Below, in pieces: positions 33,467-44,605 of a stretch of DNA of 64,000 nucleotides (positions are counted from its first letter, which is position 1; each line of letters opens with the position of its first letter). The notes under the pieces are model-generated. The model ran no database searches and was not told where the DNA came from. It was given only the letters and a program-made list of their open reading frames with translations. The stretch spans positions 552,585 through 616,584 of the forward strand of contig WIDE01000006.1 of the NCBI GenBank assembly GCA_015039315.1, in the 5' to 3' direction. This DNA comes from Clavulina sp. PMI_390 (Eukaryota; Basidiomycota; Agaricomycetes; Cantharellales; Hydnaceae). Made by a program: the position numbers and the translations under genes.

Positions 33467-34888
33467 ATGTTTGAATCCAAATTATCCCAGGCTGCTGTCC
33501 TCAAAAAGCTTCTCGATGGTACGAATCAGCCCTCATCTTGGCGCTATGGCGATGACGCGAAACTGATTGAGCTCCATCCTCCCTCATTGACGCGTCACGT
33601 ACAGCCGCGAAGGTACGCGAATTTTACGCGTCAAAAGCTTCCTCTTTGCCTAACCATCGACCTTTATATAGGATCTCGTCACCGATGCGAACTTCGAATG
33701 CAATGAGGAAGGCCTGGTGAGTTTTTGACCCGTATTTCACCTACGGGCGCGACCTGACCTTTGGACGGACGTGACATCCCTCCTCCGCGCAACAGATCAT
33801 GCAAGCTATGGACAACTCTCACGTTGCCCTAGTCGCGATCAAGCTAGAGAAAGACGGCTTCCAGACCTACCGATGTGATCACGCGATGCCACTCGGTGTC
33901 AACTTGACTTCCCTGACCAAAGTCCTCAAGTGCTCAAAAGACGACGACGTTGTCACTCTAAAAGCTGAGGACAACGCCGATGTCTTGAGCCTGAAATTCG
34001 AGTCCAAAAGTACGGTCCCTACTGGTCGCCTAATCTTCGCTGCCAGTCTGACACATCCCCGTTGACCTTTGGTAGATTCTGATCGTGTGGCTGAGTACGA
34101 CATGAAGCTCATGGACATTGACCAAGATGTCCTAGCCATCCCCGAGACAGAATACGACTGCAAAGTGTATATGCCATCGAACGAATTTACTCGGATTTGC
34201 CGAGAACTCGCAACTCTTGGTGAGAGCGTCCGCATCGAGGTCTCAAAGGAGGGCATTCGCTTCGCGTCCGAAGGCGATATCGCAAACGGCTCTGTCCTTA
34301 TCAAGCCTAGCAGCGATGCCTCAAAATACTCCAAGAAATCGAATGGAGTGAAGAAAGAGCCGGTTGTCAAGAAGGAGAAGAACGATGATGACGAGGAGAT
34401 GGAGGAAGACGATGGAGGCGCGGCAGAGGATGATGAGGATGCGCCAGCACCAAAGAAGAAAAAGGCAATCTTTGTCGAGGATGAGGAGGAAGATGAGGAC
34501 GCGGCGGAGCCTGAAGAGGAACCGGAGGAGGAAGATTCATCTTCTAAGAAGCGGAAGCGGAAGACCGCTGACGAGGGCAAGAGCGCCAAGAAGGTGAAGA
34601 AGGGCAAGAACGAGGATGAGGACGAGGGCAATTCTGTCGCTATCAGCGTGACTCAGGCTGTCAGCTTGAGCTTCTCCCTCAAGTACCTCATCAACTTCTC
34701 CAAAGCTGGTGCACTTTGCACACACGTTGAGCTCATGCTAAGTGCTGAGGTTCCTCTCCTCGTAAGTACTTTCTCGCTTCACCATCTAAATCTTTGCTTA
34801 TCGTACATATTTTTTTTCGCAGTGCTTGTTCAGCTTCGAGCAAGGCTCCATCAAATACTACTTGGCTCCTAAGATTGGTGACGAGTAA
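33467..34888 (+). CDS. POL30: PCNA sliding clamp with a large acidic insertion
   Basis: Ring-shaped processivity factor for replicative DNA polymerases and a platform for repair and chromatin proteins in the nucleus. Six exons (33467-33518, 33605-33612, 33672-33716, 33796-34009, 34076-34761, 34823-34888) give 356 residues; PCNA normally has about 260. The family sequence is clear: LLDAAKDLVTDANFE, MQAMDNSHVAL, YRCDHAMPLGVNLTS, KAEDNADVLSL, YDMKLMDIDQ, MPSNEFTRICRELA, and the C-terminus KYYLAPKIGDE. The second exon is only 8 nt. Residues of about 184-293, between the strand ending GSVLIK and the strand VAISV, are replaced by a Lys/Glu/Asp-rich stretch (KKEPVVKKEKNDDDEEMEED, later KKRKRK). The reading frame stays open throughout and both sides fit the family, so this is an insertion, not a frameshift. 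An intron-retention origin is unlikely given the composition. Confidence 0.95.
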
Positions 34889-35111
34889 TCTATCCTATCA
34901 CACCCATTTTTGCTATCATCTTCAGGCTCATGGCCATCTCATCATTCCGTGTATTCTATAATTACGTATTGCAACTTTACGCATAGGACGGCTCGAACTG
35001 AGTGATACGCGAGACAATAGTCATTCTGTCCTTTTGACTCTATATTATTGTACAGGCGAGGCAGCCAAGTGAGGGGGTATTCTATATGGGTATCTACCAC
35101 CCCTCACGGCA

Positions 35112-37242
35112 CTAGTGGTCGAGGCGCACAGCAAGAGACTCCGGCCGACGGGCAATCGGAACCCCCGAGCGGCCAGGACCAGTCACCGCACTAGCACGCG
35201 AGTTGGCACCACTCAGAACACGAAGGTACGAGGGCGCTGTTGCTGCCAAGTTGACAGCGGTGCGGGGCTTCTCCGATCCAGTCTCACGAGCCTCGCGCTC
35301 CTCGGCCAGGATCGTGGCAAACTTGGAGCGAGCGCGAATCTGTGGGCCGTAGATGTAAAAGACGTAGATGGGGATGGTGACGAACAGCGCAATGCAGGCG
35401 AGCACGGTGGTGCCAACGTGAAGCTTGAGCTTATGGTACACTGGAAGAAGAAAAAATGATGATGATTCATTAGCGTTTGCACCACACAGGGTGATCAAAG
35501 GCGACGGATAACGTGAGTGCCACTTACTCGGCGTCGCATACAGCGAGGCGGCGCCAGCTAGTCCATCACGAGCAAAAGCATTGCCAGCGCTAGCAGAACT
35601 AGAGAAAGGACCGTAACTAGCAACCATATAGTCGATAGAAGACATGTAAATAGCATACTAGAAAACGAAGTGTCGTCAAGCCGGGGAAGAGTTAAATAGG
35701 ATGCTAGCTACGCACGTTGGCGATTCCGAATACTAGACAGAAGAATAGGGTCGGCCAGTAAGTCATTGAAGGGAAGCTCAACCAAGCAACGCCAAAGAGG
35801 CCGATCGGAAGCAGAGGGCCAACTGTTTCCGCCGAAAAATTAGATCCAGACTAGCGGAGTCTATTAGATTCGAAAGAAAACTCACGGTAAAGCAGCATCC
35901 AAAGCCGAGATTCCGGCGTAAGAGTGACACCTTGGCGGCGAAGTTTGTTATCGCGGCGAATTGGGAAGATCAGGTAGAGTCCAGCAGCAATGACGTATCC
36001 AAGGATGATTGGGATGAAGGCAAGACCTATTTCGATTGTGCTGAAGTTCCATTGCTCGAAGAGCATACCAAAGGCCTCGATGAAGGTGAAGACCAGAGCG
36101 TCGGAGAAGCCAGAAAGCATGCTGAGGAGCAACACAATAGGCTCACGAATAAACATCTCGAACTATGAGGGGCATATTTGAGCTCAAATCACATCCTGAA
36201 TATATGAATTAACACTTACTGGTCGGATCCAGATAGTCATAGCGTGCTTCATATCAAGAACGGGCTTGTCGAATTGAATAGCATCAGCCTCTCTTGTGCG
36301 GCCTTCCTTCCTCAACTTATTAGCACCTTGCTCTAGTAGAACAGTTGAACGGGTCTCGGGAACGACTAGGAAGTGGAGCAGTTGTGTGAAGCCGCCGAAG
36401 ATGAGAGACACCCAGAAAGCCCAGCGCCAATTGAGATATTCCTGAATAAATGCGCCCGGAATAGGGCCAATACCAGCTCCAGTAACAGAGAAGAAGCTAG
36501 ACAAAACGATAGATAAGGAATGGAGTGCAAGCCAAATAGAAGAGAGCAACAGCTTACACCACGATCACGACAGGGATTTGTTGTTCATCGACGTCCCACA
36601 GATCAGCGACTAGGTGAAGAGGTTAGGGTTCGCATGTGAGGGGAAAGTGGCAATGCAACCTACTGGTTCCAAGAGTGACACTCCCTCCTGCACTGCAAAG
36701 ACCACCGAAGAAGCGACCAACAACAATACTCGCAAAGTTGGGAGCGAGCGCGCAGGGGATCTGGAAGACTGTTCAAGGAAGATCAGAACTAAGAATAAGG
36801 TAGGACTCATGATTAAACAGTCTGACTCACTGTTAACAAGGAAGAGAGAAAGCTGAAGAACATTCTTGCGACCTAGTTCCTCACTCCAAGGGGCCCAGAG
36901 CAAGCTACCGATAGCGTACATCACAAGGAAGACAGCGGCGCCGGCACGGAATGCCTGATCAGAGATATTGAACTCCTCCATGACACCAGGCATAGCATTT
37001 GAGTAGAGACTCGTGTTGATGTTCATCGAGACTTGGATGATGCAGATGACAGCAGCGATACACCATTTGCGAGCTGGAGAGAACTGGTTGGCAAGGCGGA
37101 TGCCATGGTCGGAGGGGTCGATGGTAGGCTCAGTGACATCTTCGCGAGAACTGCGGTCGTCAGTCTGAAAGGAAGAGGTCGAGGGATCGACTTTTTTGAT
37201 GCTAGCACCGAGGCTGCCACTGGCGACGCTCTGAGAATCCAT
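35112..37242 (-). CDS. MFS transporter, DHA1 drug/polyamine antiporter type
   Basis: Probably a plasma-membrane proton antiporter exporting small molecules. The gene on the minus strand has several introns. A cytoplasmic N-terminus of about 60 residues is followed by transmembrane helix 1 (KWCIAAVICIIQVSMNIN), then the motif-A region after helix 2 (PWSEELGRKNVLQLSLF), helix 5 with the antiporter-type motif C area (SVTGAGIGPIPGAFIQEYLN), NWRWAFWVSLIFGG, and FLVVPETRSTVLL, which is characteristic of DHA1 transporters. The second half has LLLSMLSGFSDALVFTFIEAF and GYVIAAGLYLIFPIRR. The last helix is VLACIALFVTIPIYVFYIYG, followed by a long soluble tail of about 70 residues (GSEKPRTAVNL...). The substrate cannot be read from the sequence. 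It is convergent with PCNA, 220 bp apart. Confidence 0.87.
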
Positions 37243-39480
37243 GGTGGAGAGTGACCAGAGATGGGGAAGACGAGGAAAGGGGGGGATGAGCGATTTGAGT
37301 TTCGACCTGAGGTGGAGCCCTTAAGAAGGGACTCGTCGACGGATGCCGCACGCGCGGCGAGAGTCAGAACTGTATTGGGGCCGAGTTTCAGACGAATCTT
37401 TCCAAGGTAGGCACCGATCATCATAGACACAGCCTAGATCATTCTATTTTGGAACCCTCCAATGACTCTTTAAGATGCTTCTGGACCCCGTCCAAGAAAC
37501 GCGGGTCTTGTCTCTGTTGTTGACTCATATTTATGAGTGGTCGCGAAAGAGAGAGCAGAAGCAATCACTTTCCCAATGAATATCAGAGTGGTTGGTAATA
37601 GTTAAGCAATGGTACATGAATGTCTTAATGGGGTGTTGACTCTAACATATATCGCATATATCAATGACTGGGTACGGGTTCAAGGCGAATGGGGAACGCG
37701 GTGCTCTCGGCGATGACGGGAGTATTGCATTCAGCTGCAGAGACACGAGGGGCCTCCTATTGTCAGTGAAAGAAGCACCCCAATGAGTGGGTGAGAAGCG
37801 GTATGTGACTCCCGTTAAACACGACCCAAATAGGGAAGGAATCATAGTTTCTGAACGGGACGCGTGAACTCTTCTCAACACCCAAAGACCGAGCAGCGAT
37901 CGAGGAAATGCAAAGAGCCACACCTATAATGGACGTGTTTCCACGCCACTATCCGCGAGACTAAGGTGAGGGGGCTTAGCTATCAAGCGAGAATTGAACA
38001 AGAAATGGATGCATTTAATCGCGCTTGCTAGCATTGTCCGCACTGGTTGATGCAATAGCAGGGAGCCACCGGGGTGGTGTGCGATTGTAGATTGGCCATG
38101 CAGGTATAGTAATCTATAATAATATATTTTGACAAGTTACTAAGTTGGGCTGGGTGACGTGGACAAAGCGGACGAACCAGAGCAATGGCCAGAGACCCAA
38201 AGCCAAGAATCCCAAACGTCAATCGAAGTGACTGAGTCACGAACCCGGCAACGAACGCAGTAACCTACAGACAAGATCGAATGAGAGAAGTTTGGATAGA
38301 TAGGCAGAATACGGGTGGGCCAGGTAGCTCACAGTGATTGGAATGAGTGTGAATTGTTGGATTTGTTCAGCCAGCTTTTGCCCGTTAAAGTCCTAATAGT
38401 CACATGTCAGGCACTCAGAGTTTCCTCTGTCTGTGGTGGTACACACGGTTTTCCCCTCCATGTACGACCTGAGTTGGGCCTCCATTTTGCTGCGTTACTG
38501 GATTTGGGTCGTGGCACTGTTGGGCGTTGTTGACACGACACGCGAATTGTTTACAAATGAAGCTGTGAACTTGATGGCCAAGTCGTGGCCACCATGAGAA
38601 TTTACCAGCAATTGGCTTGACTTCATCCGAACATGGTCTAGAAATATTCTCGGCCGATTTTGGCTTGATTTGCATGCACCAACGATCTCTACAAGAGTCT
38701 TGCCTGATTTAGAGTAGCCGGTGAGTGGTGTGTACAGAGGATGCCCACAGAACCCCAACTGACGAGAAATTCGACTCGGATACTATATACAGGATCTCTT
38801 CTTGTTTCATATGGCCGACAGGCCCGACCGCAGCGACTCCGCTGGTTGCGGCCTGTAAATCGGGACGGCCAGGGATAGATCAACTTCGCTGTGACTGCAT
38901 CTTCATCGATTGGTACTTCATTTCGTTTCAAACTTGCTACTTTCATCTACTCTTTTTTTTTTTTTTCTGGAGAGCATCCTACTACTAGGCGAAATCGCTC
39001 ATAATCAATCATAAATTCGATTCAGCAATTCTTTTGTGTGATCCAGCCACCAAGTGGGTCTTAGTTCCCGCGCCCGGCTACCCACCTAGCCCCCTCCCCC
39101 TCCCCACCCCTGTCTTCGCCGGCACAGGTAGCCCCTTCTTCCTTCCTACAGCTCTCTCGATCGTCTTGCGTCACTGCTGTCTGTCTAGTGGCGTGGACAT
39201 CTCGTGTGTGTTGCTGCTCCCTGCTGAGCGTCATTTTTGCACAAGTCGGCTTCTTGGACACTCCGCTCTCTCGTCCCGAGAAAACTTGCTGTTTTAAGCT
39301 GTCTACCCGGCTGATCAAAGTTTAAGAAGGCGTTGCCTGTCCTTGCACATCGCTCCCTCCTTCCACCCCTTCCCTCTCTTCCGTCATCTCCGTCCACCCT
39401 CTTGATGTGCTAGCAAGTCCACCTCATCTAGGTCCACAATATCGGCGACATTGAAGTATCACCAGCACCTTTCCGCACTC
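37243..39480. other. Large divergent intergenic region (2.2 kb)
   Basis: Between the MFS start (37242, -) and the start at 39481 (+). The final 450 bp (39050-39480) are strongly C/T-rich (CCCCCTCCCCCTCCCC near 39090, CCTCCTTCCACCCCTTCCC near 39355), a pattern typical of fungal 5' UTRs and core promoters. A T14 tract is at 38953. The rest holds only short frames without domains. The MFS side may also include its inducible promoter. I see no gene. Confidence 0.45.
38953..38966 (+). repeat. Poly-T tract (14 T)
   Basis: An uninterrupted run of 14 T about 515 bp upstream of the start codon at 39481. Such poly(dA:dT) runs exclude nucleosomes in fungal promoters; that role here is inference. Confidence 0.8.
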
Positions 39481-41431
39481 ATGATCGAGCCATCGCAATC
39501 TGTACGCGTGATTTGCTTCTAGCCCAAATCGGACAACTGAGCTAGTGTGATTGTTTTTTAGGGCCGACATCCTCAATCGTCGGGTACTTCTCTGCATCAT
39601 CGCAGGAGTGACCCATCTTTACATCCCGACATACCATCAACACTCCACTCGTCGTCGTCATCATCATCGTCATCATACGCACAGCCAGATTATTCCAGAT
39701 ATACCCATGCCATCTATCGTCACACACTCGCCGCCGCTCCTCCCACTGCTCCCCAAAGGACATCCTCTTCGAGCGCTATCCCACCACCCACATTCCGAGT
39801 GACGCCCAAACGGTACCCAGCCCTATACACAAAAACTTTGTCCTATGACACACCTTACCCCGTCCCAAAGGGTGCGACTGACGGCGTGGCGCCCGACTTC
39901 TCCTCTCACGCCGCCCCCCGTGGCCACCACAACGAGCCTGACGAATTGGATTGCCCAATCTTCGAGAGCCCTCTCTCTGCCGAGCCATATCAATACTCGG
40001 AAGAAGCTGGCGGTGGCGGTGGCGTTGCTGTTCACGCTCGCACAAACCCAATGATGGCAAGCTGGACCGCTCACCCCGAGCTTCACCCGGGATCCCAACG
40101 GCCTCCTGAACTGCAATCACCGAGCGGTTACGGCTGGAGTGATACATGGGTTGACAGTGATGAAGATCTGGACGATATCTTCGACACGCCTATTCCTGAG
40201 TATGGGCGCCCGCCCATCCACGCCTCCTCACAAGCCGCTTCATCAGCCATCATATCGCGCCCGCATAATCCTGGGCCCGCGAATCCACATGAAAAGGCCC
40301 CGTCCAGTCAAGAAATTTATGTGCATGGAGCCTCGCCTCTAATCTCTCATTATGGCCGCGAGCCCGCGTTTACCGTGAGTTGCCTCGTCTTCTAACTTCT
40401 CGTGCTGTCCATCGTAGTGAGTTACGTATATGCTTTGCACAGAGTTCCCCAAGCGCTTGTTCCGCCGAGGGATCAAGTGTGATCTCCACGCCCGATAGCC
40501 AGGTACGTGCAACCTCTTATCCTTGTCATCTCACGCATAATTGATTACTTTCATTAAGATCTTTGACAATGATCTGTACTCTGATACGCGCTCGATCACA
40601 TATCGAGGCGACTTGTCATCTCCGACAAACTCTTTCAATCGACAACTTCCATCTCGATCTTCTCCCTCACATAACCCAAACCGGAAAGTCTCCAGCGGTG
40701 AAATGGTCTCCCCAGATGTCGCACAACTCTCATGGCCGCGAACGGTTGTGAATTCTGCCGCCTACACACACGTTCCCCCGCACGCCCAAGGCCACCCCGT
40801 AATTCTCGGGCCACACTATTCCTTCACACCAGAGGAAAGTGGCCACATTGAGCAAAAGCTCATGCCACCGCACCTCGTCCCGAACCTCCCTGCGGCTCTC
40901 GTGCCTGGAGGCGTGGTCACGGGCAATTTTAGCGAGTCTTCTTCCCCTCCGCCGCCGCCGCTAATAGCACGCAACGCACCCTCTTCGCACCCTGAGATAC
41001 TGACACACAGTCAGGTGCCAATTGGGTCAGCGATCAATCCCACCCTCCCCAATCAAGCTCTCAATAATGGTCCCACTAATAATGGCGCCGCTGAGGCTGT
41101 CTCAGAACATGGCACTCGCACCGGGTCACCCGATCAATGCTGGGTGGCGGCTGGACCGTCATATCAACAGCAGCAGTCCTCATCGTCGTCCTCGCCATCG
41201 TACCCTGCTTCGGAGCCGGATCTCCGCCAACCACCTTTGCAACCTACTTGGGCTGTCCACGGGTCTTATCAACAGCAGCAGCCAGTTCTGCATCGTTCAG
41301 ATCCTTGGGCCCCCCGATATGATCATGCACCCCAAAATTTTACCGTGCCCCACAACGCGATGTACGCAATCTCTCACGACCATCAGCAGCAGCACCATTA
41401 CGATCCCACCCGTCCAGCCTATCATGGTTGA
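39481..41431 (+). CDS. Low-complexity hypothetical protein rich in Ser, Pro, His and Gln
   Basis: I do not recognise this protein. Four exons (39481-39501, 39562-40374, 40443-40502, 40559-41431) give 588 residues; the first codes only seven residues (MIEPSQS). All joins are phase 0 and splice sites are canonical. The sequence is disordered: a poly-Ser run near residue 42, an acidic patch (DSDEDLDDIFDTP), many Pro/His/Tyr residues, a poly-Pro run, and poly-Gln runs (QQQQSSSSSSPSYPAS, QQQQP, HQQQHHYDP). No membrane segment, signal peptide or globular domain. Gln/Pro/Ser-rich proteins of this kind are often transcription co-regulators or RNA-granule proteins, but nothing here decides that. Confidence 0.7.
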
Positions 41432-42091
41432 ATATCGCTAATCAACAAACCGCTACCTCATGACCTGACTAACGACGTATATATCCGCATGTACTGTAGA
41501 GCCCCTTTATTCTGATTCAGCCACTCCGATGGTCGATATCATCCTACTACTGTAATACTGCACCCGCACGTCGTCTTTATTCTCCACAAAGGACATCTTC
41601 CTGGCATGATCATATTCATTTCTGCAGGCTACGGATGTCTAAATGCTGGTTCTAGGCCAGGCCAGGCTGCATAGTTGCGAGTGTGACGTCTTCACTGAGC
41701 CGCCCAAATTCATCGACATCGGCCTAGATGTCAAATGCATGCAATTCAACAATGATAGCTTTATCAATCTTGCTATCATGCCACACGGGAATTGCACGAC
41801 AGGTCGGGAAAATGTGCATTATCACTATACAGTGTGAACATGTAGATATTCCGAGAATTGGAGAAAATAAGCATGATAAATGGGTGCGAATTGATGAGGT
41901 GGGGGGTGTGCAGAAGCAATTAGTGGGAATAGATATGGAAGCATGCAATGCTAAGTCCGACTGGCTATCCCAAGCATAGTGGGATGGGAAGGAGAAGACA
42001 GGCGATGTGACAGGGTCGATGACGGCTGGCCAGCTGGCATCAGAGAAAACTGGGGCACGAGAAATATGAATGGAGCAAAACCTCACAGAGA
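41432..42091. other. Convergent intergenic stretch
   Basis: 660 bp between the stop codons of two convergent genes. AT-rich in the middle (41740-41880). Frames at 41643-41837 and 41724-42098 are short and featureless. Confidence 0.45.
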
Positions 42092-44133
42092 TCACCAAGA
42101 TTCGTTCCTCGCCTTGGAATTCCTTCGTGCACCTGTGTGTTCCGTTTTCGGATATGGTCGTCTTCCCGTCTGACTCCCCCGTCGGAGGGTGCCTTCCCGT
42201 TCGGCACGTGCATTGTAACCGGCTTTTCGCTCGCTTTCAGGTGCGGCGAAGTTTACGCGGAAACTGTGGCCATCACCAAGGTTCTTGCCAGACATGCTCT
42301 GCATTGCCTTGGTAGCGTGGCCAATGTTGCTGAAGGTGACATAGCCGAAACCACGCGGACGTCCAGAATGATCAGCCATGACTAGAAAGTGTGGCAAGCT
42401 TGAGCAATATATTCACCACAATATCGCACTACATACCTGCTCTTGCAGAGACCGGAGAGAAGGACGCAAAGAGCTCCAGCAGGTCTTTGACTGATCGATC
42501 GCCGATCCCACCCACGAATAACACCGGCGACGGAGGGTGCGCGTCAGGCTGTCCAGTGAAAATTGGCTTCTTTTCATAATGGAAATCGATTCGCATCGGG
42601 GGACCACCAGCAAAAAGGGGCTTCCAGTGGCAAGCCTGAATCACGAGCTTGGCTTGGTCGGCCGTCTCATAACGGGCATGTGCAAACGGCGATTTCTCTC
42701 GATTCGTGAGGTTGACTTAATTGATCAATATCATTAGTTTATGAATCTCGTGGCGGGAGGCAAGCGATGTTAGCACGTACAAATTTCGATACCCTTCAGT
42801 CCATCGAATCCTGCTAATGCGTCATGCACCATTTGTTCAGTTACATTCCTAGGAAGGCCCCCAATGAACAAAAGAGGTGTTGCAGGGCCTGATGGGCGCG
42901 TGGAACGCCTGTTGCTATAGTTTACGCGCATAGGCCGATCCATGACTGTCCGACCGTCGAGAATGTTGAGAGCTTCTGATGCGTGGTGTACGGAATCGAA
43001 AGTTGCCCGTGCTGAACCCTTATTGCGTCCGTAAGAGTCCCGCGCTAAACCAAAATATTCGTCAGTCACTTCTGAAAAGACAGTTATGTTGCAAGGTATC
43101 TCACATATGTACAGCTCCTGGAAGCCTTTTACATCGTCTAATGCGGCCATCATATCCGTCTCTGTGGCGTCGAATGGGAGATTCCCGATATATAAATCGG
43201 CACAGGGTGTGATATCCTCGACCGCCGGTGGCCCTTGGGATGGGGTAGGTTTTGAGTCCAGGGCGTAGTCGATTCGGATACCGTTGTTTTTGAATTGGCT
43301 CTCGAGGATTTCACGAGCATCACTCGCCAAGACCGGATCCGAAAAGCTGGCATGGAAAAAAGCCTTGAAGGATCCGTCGCGTCGAGGGGCTGTAAAATGG
43401 GGTGGATTATTGGAACACTCAGACATATCGATGAGCAAGGAAGCAAGGCAAGCTACTCACGGTCAAGGAACTGAGTAAATCCCGGCAGCCTTTGGGCAGC
43501 CTCGAGCACCTTCTTGCGATGCTCAGGTGACTGAATGCCGCCAATGAAGAGCGTCTGAGCCTTCTGACCTTCGGCATAGTCAAACCGCAAGTTTTCATTC
43601 TCAAACCGCTCACGTAGCAGCCCAAGTGCAGAGCTTGCTGTTTGTTGCCGCCTGAAAGTAACGAAGATAAAATTTCGTGGTCGGCCGTCTGGCAAAGTTT
43701 CTACGCCATCAATCAAGCGTCAGTAAGAGGTTCATCATGGGAACCTTAATATGGAAGTACTTTGAGGGGTGGAGACTACATCTGGCAGAGTTTCCAGGAA
43801 TGCCATAATATCTCCGCGGTTGGCCTCAGTGATACCCCCCACATAAATGCGGTTTGTGGGTGGAGTTGCTGTTTCCACCTCACGAGCACGCCTTGGGGTT
43901 TGAGACTGTGCAGAGTACTGGGACCCCATCACTCTATCAAACATTGCATGATCATCCTGTCTAACGTCTTGCAGCCACCAAGGAGAGGTGGAGAATAGGC
44001 GTGACGGATAGACAGCAGGAGGGGGTAAAGAAGCAAGCAAGAGGCTCGAGGTGCGCGGCAGAGCAGCCCGTGAAGCTTCCCGGGCGAAATAAGAACCAGT
44101 ATACCTGCTGAGGACAGAGAGACGAGATAGCAT
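42092..44133 (-). CDS. Five-RRM RNA-binding protein, probably mitochondrial
   Basis: Likely binds RNA through five tandem RRMs. The N-terminus (MLSRLSVLSRYTGSYFAREASRAA, split here as MLSRLSVLSRYTG and REASRAALPR) is rich in Arg and Ser, lacks acids and is followed by PSRLFSTSPW, a typical matrix-targeting presequence. RRM1 has RNP2 IYVGGI and RNP1 RNFIFVTF. RRM2 has LFIGGI and FKAFFHASF. RRM3 has LYIGNL and KGSARATF. RRM4 has LLFIGGL and PFAHARYE. RRM5 has VLFVGGI and RGFGYVTF. Most RRMs are cut by introns between the two RNP motifs. The C-terminus is short and basic (RRGSQTGRRPYPKTEH). The exact exon count was not fully resolved; about six introns are needed. The RRMs resemble one another, suggesting internal duplication. 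RNP1 of RRM2 to RRM4 lacks the usual aromatic pair, so some may be non-canonical. The target RNA is unknown. Confidence 0.82.
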
Positions 44134-44605
44134 TTTTGGACGGCTCGCTGCTCAAGCTCAGGCTCCTCGCAGACAACAGGGGTACACAAGCATACACGCG
44201 AACCCTGTGGCTTCGCTCAGAGTGAAGCAGGATCCCATGGCGGATTCATCAAAAATAAATAGTGGAGTAGAAGAATTCATTCAAGCTAATGTACGGAATA
44301 GAAACTCTCGGTTTGGCTATGATGCGAGTGTGAATAGTATGAAGCAGGTTGTAGGTAGCAGTACTAGGATTTGTATATGCGTGCAAACAAAGAGTCCTGT
44401 GCTGTCTGACAACAGTCCGTGAGGAAACCAGAGTGATTGAGGGGCATGCGATCGGTCAAGCAAGATAATGAAAGTGTTAAGAAGGAGAAGGGACGGAAGG
44501 GGCAAGCGTAGGTGAGCCTACACTTATGAGAGAGGGGAGGGGGTGATGGTGGGGGCTGAAGGAGAGGTGGAGGGTGTGGCCAGCAGGATTCGGAAAATGG
44601 CCTGG
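44134..44605. other. Spacer between two tandem minus-strand genes
   Basis: About 470 bp that should contain the promoter of the RRM gene and the 3' UTR of the glucanase gene. No supported gene. Confidence 0.45.

Noticed and set aside
33879..34631. 250-codon reverse frame opposite PCNA, with poly-Ser
   Set aside because: A shadow of the GAN/AAG-rich PCNA insertion on the opposite strand.
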